Shown here: one piece after another, positions 1 to 9,600 of the stretch
How positions within the stretch are numbered: the stretch's first letter is position 1
How the letters are laid out: each line of letters starts with the position of its first letter
Origin: Ktedonobacter racemifer DSM 44963
Lineage (GTDB): Bacteria > Chloroflexota > Ktedonobacteria > Ktedonobacterales > Ktedonobacteraceae
Length of the DNA: 64,000 nucleotides
Direction of reading: 5' to 3'
Assembly (NCBI RefSeq): GCF_000178855.1
Contig: NZ_ADVG01000003.1
Coordinates: 2,405,341-2,469,340 of the forward strand
Notes under the pieces: generated by a model
Database searches by the model: none
Told to the model about the DNA's origin: nothing
What the model saw: only the letters and a program-made list of their open reading frames with translations
Made by a program: the position numbers and the translations under genes

Positions 1-159
1 TGGGAATTCCCAAGATACCATGCAGCGTAGCCGCGCCACCCAGTATGAAACCGGGCGAAATATGGCAGTGTTTTCATTTTCTCCAGGAGTTTCAGATGAA
101 TTTACAAGCAGGAACAGAGTATTCTGGCAGAAAACCCTGTCCCTGCTTCAGAGCGAGTA

Positions 160-300
160 CTACTGGAGATATTTCTGTAGCGCCCGAATGCTCAGGCGCA
201 ACACTTGCACAAGCAGAATCAGGATGTAGATGATTAGGGCAGCGCCCGCGAGATAGACGATGATGATTAGTGAACTCGATAAAAAACCAATGAACTCCAT
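160..300 (-). CDS. Small single-span membrane protein (46 aa)
   Basis: The reverse strand reads a 46-codon frame from ATG at 300 to TAG at 160. An AGAGGT ribosome-binding site lies 8 nt before the start. Residues 9-34 are almost wholly hydrophobic (Leu, Ile, Val, Ala), followed by a short tail with Arg and Lys (LRLSIRALQKYLQ), so one membrane helix with a cytoplasmic basic end is expected. The family is not recognised. The frame is supported by its composition and its ribosome-binding site, not by homology. It stands alone in the first 800 bases. Confidence 0.5.
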   Translation of the reverse strand: MEFIGFLSSSLIIIVYLAGAALIIYILILLVQVLRLSIRALQKYLQ

Positions 301-792
301 TATAAAATACCTCTTCAATGTGTGGCAGTGATTGAAACGATCTCATCTCTAGTAGCATAGACGTAGCCTGACGCAAACTATCAAGCGGTGAGGTATAAAT
401 TTGGGAATTCCGTATGCGGAATCAGGATAATTCGATGAGGAATCTGCTCTCTTTTTGAGAGGAGATCCACTCACAGATTTATCAAAATTTCGCCCACACG
501 GATTCCCAAATTTACATCCAGAGCCTTTGTCGAACCTTCAGCTCATTTTCTCGTGTGGACTAATGCAAGAAAAGCTCGAATTTACAAAAACGGTGTGCAA
601 ACGTTCTCTTGTAGAGCGGGTTTTCAGGCAGTCAATGGCTGTGCTGCTCATGATTGGCGCTGATTTCCTACATTTCGCGCTGATTTTGGCTCACTATTGG
701 CGCTTATTACCAGTGATCACTCGTACATCTGTCCCTGGGAAAAGCTCTCTTTCTCTGGATTGAACCGTCTTCCCACTGCTCATCGCCCGGAG
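301..792. other. No convincing gene
   Basis: This stretch has open frames but none with protein-like composition plus a ribosome-binding site. A GGAATTC palindrome occurs near the window start (3-9) and again near 403-409. Nothing else is recognised. Confidence 0.4.
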
Positions 793-1227
793 CTAGAGCG
801 GAATGACGGCGATAGCGTCCATCTCCACAAGAAAATCCGGGTGTGCCAGCCCTGAGACAAAGATTCCGGTGATAGTGGGTGGATTTGGTTGGTGTCCCCA
901 GAACTGTTGAAAGGCCGCAAAACCTGCTTGCAATGATTGCCCCTGAACCAGGTAAACATTCCATTTAATAATGTGTTCTGGCCTGGCGCCAGCAGCAGCG
1001 AGGGCAGTGCGCAAGTTTCTCAGGACCTGGTGCGTCTGAGCGACGAGGTCTCCTTTCCCTACGATATTGCCCTGGGTGTCAACAGCATCTTGCCCACCAA
1101 TGTAGATCGTTTTTGCCGGTCCTGTGACGGTGATTACCTGTGTGAAAGCAGGATTTTTATGCAGAGTCTCAGGGATGAGATGTTGTACTGAGCCGTGGAT
1201 TGGGCTCTCTTCTGGATTCTGGGTCAT
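793..1227 (-). CDS. RidA (YjgF/YER057c/UK114) family protein
   Basis: This is a 144-aa protein of the RidA family, whose members hydrolyse reactive enamine/imine intermediates or act in related ring-cleavage pathways. The typical features are visible: a strand region ending IYIGGQDAVDTQGNIVGKGD, then the helix QTHQVLRNLRTALAAAGA, then HIIKWNVYLVQG, and a C-terminal part with PDFLVEMDAIAVI, where the glutamate corresponds to the conserved E of RidA proteins. The usual catalytic arginine region (NVR/IPR) is not obvious, so it may belong to a divergent subgroup rather than be a true enamine deaminase. ATG 1227 was chosen because AGAGAGG lies 8 nt upstream; the frame stays open further upstream without such a site. 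It is monocistronic. Confidence 0.85.
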   Translation of the reverse strand: MTQNPEESPIHGSVQHLIPETLHKNPAFTQVITVTGPAKTIYIGGQDAVDTQGNIVGKGDLVAQTHQVLRNLRTALAAAGARPEHIIKWNVYLVQGQSLQAGFAAFQQFWGHQPNPPTITGIFVSGLAHPDFLVEMDAIAVIPL

Positions 1228-1914
1228 AGGTGTTGCCTCTCTTTTCTGAACGTTATTGGTTGCGTACCTCATTGCTTGCTCTATTCTATCTTCCAATGAG
1301 GGCAAGATTGATCCTCTTTTTGCCGGTTGTAATCTTGCTCTTGAAGGTCATTTTTGCCAAGTTCTTCATGAAGTTTTTTCCCCAATTCGACGGCGCACCC
1401 AAATCTGCGCATTATGTGACGCGAGGTATCATCCTGTGCCTGTCAATTTACAAAACAGTGCTGAATGAAGCGGGAGATGGAGCGGGTTCTCGAACATTCA
1501 ATGGTTGAACTGTCCACTCTTCACGCTGATTGTATGACTTTGCGTCATCGTCTCCCCAACCAAGTAGCCTCATTGAAACCACATCAGGGAAGAGAAGCAA
1601 CAGACCTGAACATGATATGTCCCTGCTCATGGAAAGCGGAAAAAAGAGTGTGGATGGTTGAGGTTGAGAGAGTGTGGACGTGGTGGGAAGTGATGTGCAG
1701 AGGACGTCGCTGGCCATACGGCTCCAACCGTTCAGCCGCAGAGCTGAACAGGTCAGAGAACGTCTCCGTTGTGTTCGTCGTCCAAGCTCCGCTTCACCAG
1801 AGCGCCAGTTGCCGAAAATGGCGCTGGCTGGCCGAGAGGCGACGCTCCTCGGCCAGGGCTTCCTGCATCATGAGGGCGAAATAGTCTTCCAAGGGCACCT
1901 GTTGCCCGTAGAGA
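1228..1914. other. Intergenic, no gene recognised
   Basis: Between the RidA gene and the IS6 element there are only frames without family resemblance or ribosome-binding sites. No RNA gene or strong hairpin was noticed. Confidence 0.4.
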
Positions 1915-2819
1915 GGTTGTGTTGCAAGAAATTGAAGGAAGACAAAATAAGTAGAAAGGGGTTCTGATTGTTGAGTTTATCCTGCTACTCCAAAGAGCTT
2001 GGCGATCAATGTAACTTGCTCTTTCACATCTCCTTTTGCCACGCCTTGCAGTTGCCCCTTCCTGATCATGTTCATCACCTCGAACCCTTGTACGGTTCGC
2101 CATGCGGTCTCAAAGGTAAAAAAGCCCATCCCTGGCTTCGTCAGACGTTTGAGAAACCGATGATCTTGTTCAATGAGATTGTTGAGGTATTTCACCTGTC
2201 GCAATTCCACGTGCTGAGGCAATACTTCAGCGGCTTTCAAGTTGGCAATGGCCTTGGGATAGGCCACGTTTTTGTCGACATTGATCACACGAGGAGTTCG
2301 TCTTGTGGGAGTGGGAACCGTTGGAGCCGTGGGCGAGGCTACCTGTTGAGCTTGAGGCGTTGAATCCGTAGTGGCATGCAGCGCTTTGAGAAAGAAGCGT
2401 TTGGCCGCCTCGGCATCCCGCGTTGGACTCAAGAGAAACTCGATCGTGTTTCCTTCAGAATCCATTGCGCGATAGAGGTACATCCAGACGTTCTTGACCT
2501 TGATGTATGTCTCATCGACTTTCCACGAATCATTCCAGGCTTTCAGGTGAGGCCGACAGCGTTTTTCCAATTCTGGAGCATAGTTGCTGGACGAGAGCGA
2601 AAAATAGTGGTATGGTCGATGGATAAGGCCCCGCTCCCGCATCATCTCTTTCAGGTCTCGGTAGCTTAAAGCATACCGAAGATACCAACGAACACAGAGC
2701 AAAATGATCGCCGCTTCAAAATGACGCCATTTGAACAGTTTGGTATTTTCCATGACAGGGCCTCTCTTCAGAAAATAAGCCCAAACGTATCACATTGGCG
2801 TCATCTTTGCAACACAACC
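1915..2819 (-). mobile_element. IS6-family element, copy A (decaying)
   Basis: The element is bounded by 13-bp inverted ends GGTTGTGTTGCAA (1915-1927) and TTGCAACACAACC (2807-2819). It is 905 bp long with one transposase frame, the size and layout of the IS6/IS26 family. The same ends bound the element at 3885-4802. The flanking 8-mers differ, so there is no target duplication; IS6 elements often lose it through replicative cointegration and recombination. Confidence 0.85.
1977..2753 (-). pseudogene. IS6-family transposase with compensated frameshifts
   Basis: This 258-aa DDE transposase frame is close to the intact copy at 3944-4729. The catalytic residues are present: D in WKVDETYIKVK, D in VINVDKNVAYP and E in NNLIEQDHRF. 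Residues 44-57 (IHRPYHYFSLSSSN) replace the helix-turn-helix segment HVDHTTIYRWVQR of the sister copy. At the DNA level the same bases are read in a shifted frame, with one indel near each end of the segment. The frame therefore stays open while the DNA-binding helix is scrambled. The protein is probably inactive in binding its ends. The start ATG 2753 has AGAGAGG 8 nt upstream. Confidence 0.75.
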
Positions 2820-2842
2820 CTCAACAAGCCTCTACAGGAACT

Positions 2843-3559
2843 TCATTGGTATTGTTGCATATCTGCCCGTGGAGCGTAGACTGTAGGCACGTCCATCTCA
2901 TCTGGCTCCATTGTGTAGATGTTTCTCCCTTCCTGGTAGACTGGCTGATAACCATGCTCGTAGTCCCGCGGGTCATCTGACTTTGGGGCTGTATCAGATC
3001 GCCAGCTTTTTTGGAACAGGGGCAGCAATGCCAGTTTTCGGATGATTGGCCTGGAAAAGCCTAGCAAGAGAAGCATGACACCCAGAGGGATGAGCAAGAA
3101 TGGGCCACTTCCCAATCCGAACACACTTACGATGCCCAGCCAGAAGAGCCAGTTGAACAGGTGGAGAGCCATATACATTCCACGTGCGCTTCCGGTGAGC
3201 AGTCCACACAAAGCAAACCAGAGACAAAGAGCCCAGAAAAAGATCGCTACACTAGGATTTCCTCCCAAATGGATCAAGGGATTGATAAGATCTGGCAGAG
3301 TATGATTGAGGGAAAGCAGTAGAGCCAGTGGCACGCCTACCAGGAAAAACCCTGTTCTCATAAGCACAGTGCGCCACCCTACCCTTCGTGCAACATTATT
3401 CATGATTACACAGAAGACCATCCATCCTCCCACCACTGCGGTAATGGCGGGGAGCCCCAATGGATAGACACTCATTAAACCTAAGAATATTCCAAACACA
3501 GCGAGGCCAGTCCAGATAGCGACGGTTTGTAAAAGATTTCTCTGACGCACAAGCATCAT
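2843..3559 (-). CDS. Polytopic membrane protein of unknown function
   Basis: This 238-aa protein has about six hydrophobic segments (roughly residues 10-30, 33-53, 65-85, 100-125, 130-150 and 150-172), then a hydrophilic tail of about 50 residues ending in acidic and tyrosine-rich sequence. No family motif was recognised. A strong AGGAGG stands only 1-4 nt before the two adjacent ATG codons (3559 and 3556) but 10 nt before the GTG at residue 4, so translation may really begin at 3550. It is bracketed by two IS6 copies and has no operon partner. Confidence 0.65.
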   Translation of the reverse strand: MMLVRQRNLLQTVAIWTGLAVFGIFLGLMSVYPLGLPAITAVVGGWMVFCVIMNNVARRVGWRTVLMRTGFFLVGVPLALLLSLNHTLPDLINPLIHLGGNPSVAIFFWALCLWFALCGLLTGSARGMYMALHLFNWLFWLGIVSVFGLGSGPFLLIPLGVMLLLLGFSRPIIRKLALLPLFQKSWRSDTAPKSDDPRDYEHGYQPVYQEGRNIYTMEPDEMDVPTVYAPRADMQQYQ

Positions 3560-3884
3560 TCCTCCTTTTTACCATATTCGAGTGTTCTTTCTTTCTCTAC
3601 GTGTTTTTATACACAGCGTTGCAAATATTCCCACTCTGCATCGGAAAAGTTGCTTGGATAACTGGTACTTATCCCTCTGTATACTTTTCTCACAGCATGC
3701 GACGCTGTACCCACGAATTGCGCAACGAGCCAGTTGAAGAGCTAATTACGAGGTGAGAAGGCGAAAGCTCCTCAGAATGGGAAAGTATGCCCAGGAGAGG
3801 AAAGAAAAAGAGGGGAGGATGAAGCAAAAAGAACAGAAGATGAGGGAAACAAAGAAAAAATCCGGGCAAAGAAGGCATGAAGAG
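3560..3884. other. Intergenic with purine-rich tract
   Basis: No gene is recognised. From about 3770 to 3880 the plus strand is strongly purine-rich (runs of A and G, few pyrimidines). At 3705-3727 there is a sequence close to one arm (ACCCACG..TTGCGCAACGAGC) of the inverted repeat at 23460-23658, but no matching second arm is present here. Confidence 0.4.
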
Positions 3885-4802
3885 GGTTGTGTTGCAAAAA
3901 CGATGATGAAGGGGAGAAGACGTGAAGAGTTCTCCTCGTTCGGTCAGGCTACCACTCCAAACAGCTTGGCAACCAAGGCCACCTGACCCTGCACATCTCC
4001 TTTGTTCACCCCTTGCAGTTGTCCTTTTCTGATCATGTTGTATGCCTCATATTCCTGTAAAGTTCTGCTGGCTGTCTCGAACGAGAAAAAGCCCATCCCC
4101 GGCTTCGTCAAGCGTTTGATGAACCGATGGTCTTGTTCAATCAGATTGTTGAGATATTTCACCTGTCTCAATTCCACATGCTGAGGCAGGACTCCAACAT
4201 CTTTTAAGCCGGCAATGGCCCTAGGATAGGCCGCGTTTTTGTCGACATTGATCACACGAGGAGTCAATATCGTGGGAGTGGGAACCGTCGGAGCCATGGG
4301 CTGAGCTCCCTGTTTCTTGACTGGACGAGCTTGAGAAACTGATCGAGCAGTCGATGCAAGCGCTTTGACGAAAAAGCGTGTGGCGGACTCGGCATCCCGC
4401 GTTGGACTCAAGAGAAACTCCAGCGTGTTCCCTTCGTAATCGACGGCTCGATAAAGGTATGTCCAGACTTTTTTGATCTTGATGTACGTCTCATCCACTT
4501 TCCAGGAGTCGTTGCACGCTTTCAGGTGCGACCGGCAGCGTTTTTCCAGTTCCGGCGCATACCGCTGCACCCAGCGATAGATCGTCGTGTGATCAACGTG
4601 CAGACCTCGTTCGAGCATCATCTCTTCCAAGTCGCGATAGCTCAACGAATAGCGCAGATACCAACGTACGCACAAAAGAATGATCTCGGCTTCAAAATGA
4701 CGCCATTTGAACGGAGTTTGCTTGATCATGATGAAGAACTCCTCTGCGACGCTCCAAATAAAGAAGAGTTTATCATCGTGCCTTCATTCTTGCAACACAA
4801 CC
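3885..4802 (-). mobile_element. IS6-family element, copy B (intact)
   Basis: The element is 918 bp, bounded by GGTTGTGTTGCAA at 3885 and its inverse ending at 4802, with one complete transposase. No target duplication is visible. Together with copy A it flanks the membrane protein gene at 2843-3559, so the two could act as a composite transposon or have been joined by cointegrate formation. Confidence 0.9.
3944..4729 (-). CDS. IS6-family transposase
   Basis: This 261-aa DDE transposase cuts and joins the element's ends during replicative transposition. An N-terminal helix-turn-helix (VDHTTIYRWVQRYAPELEKR, about residues 45-65) precedes the catalytic core: D in WKVDETYIKIK, D in VINVDKNAAYP and E in NNLIEQDHRFIKR. 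Between the first and second D there is a Pro/Ala/Gln-rich linker (about residues 128-152) not found in short IS6 transposases but shared with copy A. A GAGGAG site lies 9 nt before ATG 4729. The length and motifs are complete, so it is probably functional. Confidence 0.93.
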   Translation of the reverse strand: MIKQTPFKWRHFEAEIILLCVRWYLRYSLSYRDLEEMMLERGLHVDHTTIYRWVQRYAPELEKRCRSHLKACNDSWKVDETYIKIKKVWTYLYRAVDYEGNTLEFLLSPTRDAESATRFFVKALASTARSVSQARPVKKQGAQPMAPTVPTPTILTPRVINVDKNAAYPRAIAGLKDVGVLPQHVELRQVKYLNNLIEQDHRFIKRLTKPGMGFFSFETASRTLQEYEAYNMIRKGQLQGVNKGDVQGQVALVAKLFGVVA

Positions 4803-4935
4803 GGTTTTGGTGCATGCACCACTTTCTTTATACTGTGGCTCCCCGATCGATTATTGCAACAAAGACACGACCGAAAACGTCTCCTCCTAAGAGGAATATC
4901 TTCTTCGCGTAATGACCAGAATCAAGGGAGACAGA

Positions 4936-6054
4936 ATGATGAGGGCACCAGTGCACCTTGCTACGCTTGCTTTGATAGCGATACTCTGCGCCTTGCTCTT
5001 TACCGCCTGCGATCCGAAACCGCTGGTGAATCTGCATAGCAGCGCCGATTTGACTAAACTCCAGATCAAGTTTTTTGAATATGGGAATACATCTCCAGAG
5101 ACGTTATATGTCATCAAACAGGAAACCGCACAACAACTCTATAAGGCCGCGTTGGCCTCTCCACAGCCAGCGCCAGGACGAGCCTGTCCAACCGTAGCTG
5201 GCCCTGGATATCAACTGGTTTTCTGGGCAGGTGCGCAAAGGGCCGAGACCATCATAGCTGACCGGGGTGGCTGCAGTGACCTCTTTTTGCGCGGCGGCGA
5301 TTTGCGCCAGGCCAACCAGGATTTCTGGTCACTCCTCGATCAAGCCATCACCAGCGTTCCTCACGTCACACATCCTGATCGCCTGGAAATTGTTCGCTAC
5401 CAGGGCAACGTCCAGGTCCCGCTCTACGCAAAGATCACATCGGCCGGAAAGGTTCAAAGGCTCTTCACATATCTCTCTACCTTCCTCTCTACATCACCGT
5501 CCACAACCGGATTGTGCGGAGATCAGACCTCCCCCTACGATGACCTCTTCTTCTACGAGGGCGAGGTCCTCCTGCGCGCCCAGGTGTTTCGCGGTGACTG
5601 CTCACTGGTCAGAATGCTCGGAAAGACAACGTTTCCTGCCTTGCGCCTGACCGGGCAATTTCAGCAGCAGTTGGACCAGGAGCTTCCCAGCATGACGTTC
5701 GCGCCAGCCAGGCCCGATATATTGGAAATCGAGCACGCTCCTGTTAGCATACAGCCAGGCTCCGGGCCGGATTTCCGCATTTCTAGAGACCAGAGCACCA
5801 TCCAGAAATTGTATCACACTGCGTACAACTTGCTCCCCTGGCCCTCCAACAAGGATTCCAGCTGTAACTTGCAGGGAGCGGAAGGCAGCTATGATGTGCT
5901 GACTTTTTTTCAGGAGGGTGCCTGGCTTGTCTCTGCCACCGCTTTTTCAAGTTGCCCCACCGTCTCATTCAACAGAGCAGGCATCATGGGAGGATACGCG
6001 AGCCAGGCAACGCAGGAATTCCGGGATCTGGTTCACCAGGTTGAAAAAAGCTGA
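4936..6054 (+). CDS. Putative lipoprotein with three internal repeats
   Basis: This 372-aa protein has an N-terminal signal sequence (basic start, hydrophobic residues 8-23) ending in LLFTAC, so Cys25 is the probable lipidation site and the protein should sit on the outer face of the membrane. The mature part seems to hold three similar units of about 100 residues, each with a pattern of an aromatic strand, a short loop with Cys and a second Cys shortly after (RAC..GGC, GLC..GDC, SSC..SSC). No enzyme motif is seen. ATG 4936 was chosen because AAGGGAG lies 5 nt upstream and it gives a normal signal peptide. The gene starts 133 bp after the intact IS6 element. Confidence 0.65.
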   Translation: MMRAPVHLATLALIAILCALLFTACDPKPLVNLHSSADLTKLQIKFFEYGNTSPETLYVIKQETAQQLYKAALASPQPAPGRACPTVAGPGYQLVFWAGAQRAETIIADRGGCSDLFLRGGDLRQANQDFWSLLDQAITSVPHVTHPDRLEIVRYQGNVQVPLYAKITSAGKVQRLFTYLSTFLSTSPSTTGLCGDQTSPYDDLFFYEGEVLLRAQVFRGDCSLVRMLGKTTFPALRLTGQFQQQLDQELPSMTFAPARPDILEIEHAPVSIQPGSGPDFRISRDQSTIQKLYHTAYNLLPWPSNKDSSCNLQGAEGSYDVLTFFQEGAWLVSATAFSSCPTVSFNRAGIMGGYASQATQEFRDLVHQVEKS

Positions 6055-6125
6055 ACCAGCGACATGGCTCGTCTCTGCATATGCTGGAACGTTGCCTCAC
6101 CCTCTAGGGAGGTGGGATCTTGGCA

Positions 6126-6184
6126 GAGAAACCCGCCGCAAGCCGCTGGATCTGTAGGCCCCAGCGGCTTGCGGCGGGTTTCTC
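6126..6184. terminator. Long perfect hairpin, REP-like
   Basis: A perfect 24-bp inverted repeat (6126-6149 and 6161-6184) with an 11-nt loop lies 71 bp after the lipoprotein stop. The right arm contains GCGGCTTGCGGCGGGTTTCT. It could terminate transcription, but its core (GGCTTGCGGCGGG) is shared with the repeats near 40760, 58435 and 58875, which points to a mobile or REP-type origin. Confidence 0.6.
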
Positions 6185-6612
6185 GTGGGCTTTTCTGGGG
6201 CTTGAGAACGAGAGACCTGTTTCGTCTGAAGAACTTGCTCATTACTGGCGTCACCTGTGCCAGGGTGAGGAGCCGTTACCGAATTGTTGAACCAGGATCA
6301 CACCAGCTATCCTCCACAGAGAAGCGTTCTCGCAGAAATTGCTCCTCCGTTCCCGAGAGGAGCGTCTGGTGAGCTTGCCTTACTTTTGGCTTTTTTCATA
6401 GTTTTCCTCTTTCGTGGCAAGTATGCACGCATTTCATCTCTCCAGGAAGGTTGGGCAAGTTCACCCAGTTCTGGCACTTCCGCTTTCAGTTCCCTCTTTG
6501 CGTGGCTTCTGCGACTCGTGCGTGGCCATCGAATACAAAGCGCTATTTACCTGCTTGCCTTGTCTCTGCTATACTTAGAGGCGTTGGGAGAAATAAAGCA
6601 GAGTTGGGAACA
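6185..6612. other. Intergenic upstream of MalT-type regulator
   Basis: No gene is supported. Frames that cross the stretch are extensions of the downstream regulator frame or lack ribosome-binding sites. It presumably holds the promoter of the LuxR-type gene; no clear -35/-10 pair was found. Confidence 0.35.
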
Positions 6613-9600
6613 ATGCGAGAGCAGAAGAAAGGTCGTATGCCTAGGTCACCTCTTCACGCACTTATCTGGTCTAAGGACCATACTCAGTATGAGCTCTCGA
6701 CCCATGGTCATCCCGAGCAGCGTTTTCGTCCAGGAGATGAAGAGCTGTGGCTGAATTGGCTTGAGGCTTCGACCTCCTTTGCGTTCCAGGGCGCTTCTGG
6801 CCGCCTCAATGTCTACAAAGAGGCGCGGCCACGAGGAGGGCTGTATTGGTATGCCTACCATACGACCTCTAGCGGCACCCGCAAGCGCTATCTCGGACGG
6901 ACAGCCAACGTGACGTTCGCCCGTCTGGAGGAGGAGGCAAAGACCCTCACCCGCGTGCTATCGCCCGTTGTATCTCCATCGGATGCTCTGCCTGCGCCTG
7001 GCGATCTCCTGTTGACCACCAGGCTGTTTCCCCCCCGCCTCCCAGCCGGACTGGTGGAACGTTCGCGCCTACTGACCCGGCTTGATGCCGCTCTCGTCCA
7101 CAAGCTGGCCGTCGTGCAGGCGCCTGCTGGCTTTGGCAAAACAACGGCTGTAAGCAGGTGGATCGCAGAGCGCTGCACCCAATCGACCTTTCCAACCGTG
7201 GCATGGCTGACACTCGATACCAGCGACAATGATCCTCTCCGCTTCTGGCGCTCTGTCATTGTTGCCTGCCAGAAGTGGCAGGAAAGCGTGGGGCAGACGG
7301 CGCTGGCACACCTCACCTCCGCCATGCGGCCTCCCTTTGAGGAGCAACCTCTGGACACGGTACTGGCGCTGTTGCTCAACGATATGGTGCAGTGCATCCA
7401 GAGCGGGCTGCTTATCCTGGACGACTATCATGTCATCGCAGAGCCGCGTATTCACGAAACGCTGATTTCTTTCCTTGACCACCTGCCCAGGACGGTGAGT
7501 GTGCTCGTGCTGACACGCGGAGATCCGCCATTTCCTCTCTTGCGGTGGCGGGCAAAAGGAGAGCTCTACGAACTGCACTCTGCCGATCTCCGCTTCTCTT
7601 CGGAAGAGGCAGTGGCGTTTCTGTCTCAGGCGCTGGGTCAAACACTGCCAATGCCTCTCTCAGAGGCGGCTCGCACTCGGCTGGATGTCTCTCTGGCAGG
7701 CTGGGTGGCCGGGTTGCGCCTCCTGACGCTTGCCCTACGCGGTCGGCAAACCCAGGATGAGGTCGAGCACTATCTTCTCTCGCTAGATGTTTCCCCGCCA
7801 CATCAGTCGCTACTAGACTACTTTGTGACGGAGATCCTCAATGCCCAGCCGGAAGCGTTGCAGCTCTTCCTGTTAGAAACAAGCGCCCTTGGCCATCTGA
7901 GCGGTTCCCTCTGCAACGCCATCATCGACAGTGAGAAGGGAGCAGCGCTCTTAGAAACGGTGGGACGGGCAGGTCTCTTTCTGGAGGCACTGGATGGGTC
8001 TGGAGAGTGGTACCGATATCATGCCCTCTTCGCGCAGGCGCTGCGCCAGGAAGCGGCCCTCCGCCTGGGTGAAGAAGCACTGAGAACGTTGTCGAGGCGC
8101 TCGAGCAGCTGGTATGAGCAGCATGGGCTCTCCTCTGAGGCGATCGAGGCCGCCCTGCTGGCGCGTGACCTGGAGCGGGGTGCCCTGTTGATTGAGCAAG
8201 CGGACCCAGACAGGCAAAACTGGGGGCCACAGACGCTATGCCGGTGGTTGGCGCAGATACCGGAGCCCGTCCTGCGCGCCCACCCGGCGCTCTGTCTTGA
8301 TTATGCCTGGGCGCTCCGGTTTCCGCAGGAGGGGAAGGAAGAGGCACCGACCCCCGTGGAAGTCGGGGAACGCATTGATGCGCTGCTTCAGATGGCTGAA
8401 GAGAGCTGGCGCCACCAGGGGAAGCCGGCCCTCATCGGCGGCATCTACGCATTCCGCGTGATGGCGAGCCAGGGGCAGGAACCACTTCCCCGAGTGATGG
8501 AGTACGCACAGCAGGCGCTCGTCTTGCTCCCAGATGATGACCCGGATCATCTCGTGCAGGCAGGGCGCGGCGTTTGCTTGAGCTTTGTCGGACTCGGAAA
8601 GATACGCGAAGGGCGGTACAGTGAGGCCCGAGAGGACATCCTGCAAGCGCATGCATGCAGCCTCGTTGTGGGAGACAAGCGCTTCACTCGGCAAATGATC
8701 ATGCTCTTGGGATTGAGTACCCTCATGCTAGGCGAATTGCACCAGGCAGCCGAGTATTATCACCAGGTGCTCTCCGCTGTCCCTGAGCAGGAAGATCGCG
8801 AGGACAGGGCGCAGGCATTGCTCGGTCTGGCCATGCTCTCGTTTGAATGGAACGACCTGGCGGCGATAGAGCAGCAGACACGTGAAGCGTTGGCATTGAT
8901 GCCTGACAACCACGATATCCAGAACCGCGGGACCTTGCTGCTCGCCTTGCTGCAGCATGCACGAGGGCAAACCCTCTCAGCCCAGCAGCAGCTTGCCGCC
9001 CTTCTGGCCCGCTTGCAGGCAGAATCGACGCCCTGGGCCTTGTGGATACTCCCCGATGTGCTGATCTGGCAGGCACGTCTCCATCTGGCAACGGGGAATC
9101 TCCAGGCGGTACAGCAGGGTCTGGAAACCCTGACCCGCAGCGCTCAACTGCTCGATTTCACACAACATCTGAAAAGACAGATCCTTCATGCGCGCTTGCT
9201 GCTGGCTCAGGAACAGGCGACCGCTGCTCGCACTGAGCTAGAGCATCTGCTTTCCACTGCCCAGCAGCGACGGCTGGCGCTCGAGGGCCTGGAAATTCGG
9301 CTGCTCCTGGCACTGGCCCACGCCGCTTGCAGACAGAAGCAGGCCGCCCATCAGTGGCTCACGCAAGTGCTCATCCAGACGCGCAGCGAAAGGTTCCTGC
9401 GTCTCTTTCTGGACGAGGGAGAGGTGCTGGCTCACCTGTTGCGTCAGCTTGTGCCAGCCCTCCAGGACACAGCGCTGCGTTCCTATGCGCAGACGATCTT
9501 GCGCGCTTTTGCGGTACCTGGCGAAGCAGATGCTCCCGTCGTTTCCGCCCCCCGGCATCTGCTCGTTGAACCCCTCTCTGCACAGGAGCAACGGGTATTG

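Noticed and set aside
92..376. 94-codon reverse-strand frame
   Set aside because: It overlaps the better supported 46-aa membrane peptide in another frame, has no ribosome-binding site and shows no protein-like pattern.
455..763. 102-codon plus-strand frame
   Set aside because: No ribosome-binding site or family motif; composition looks random.
3770..3880. Purine-rich tract as a possible coding or structural element
   Set aside because: It encodes only low-complexity Lys/Glu/Arg sequence without a ribosome-binding site; no triplex mirror symmetry was noticed.
1907..4810. Target-site duplications of the IS6 copies
   Set aside because: The 8-bp flanks of both copies were compared and do not match within or between elements.
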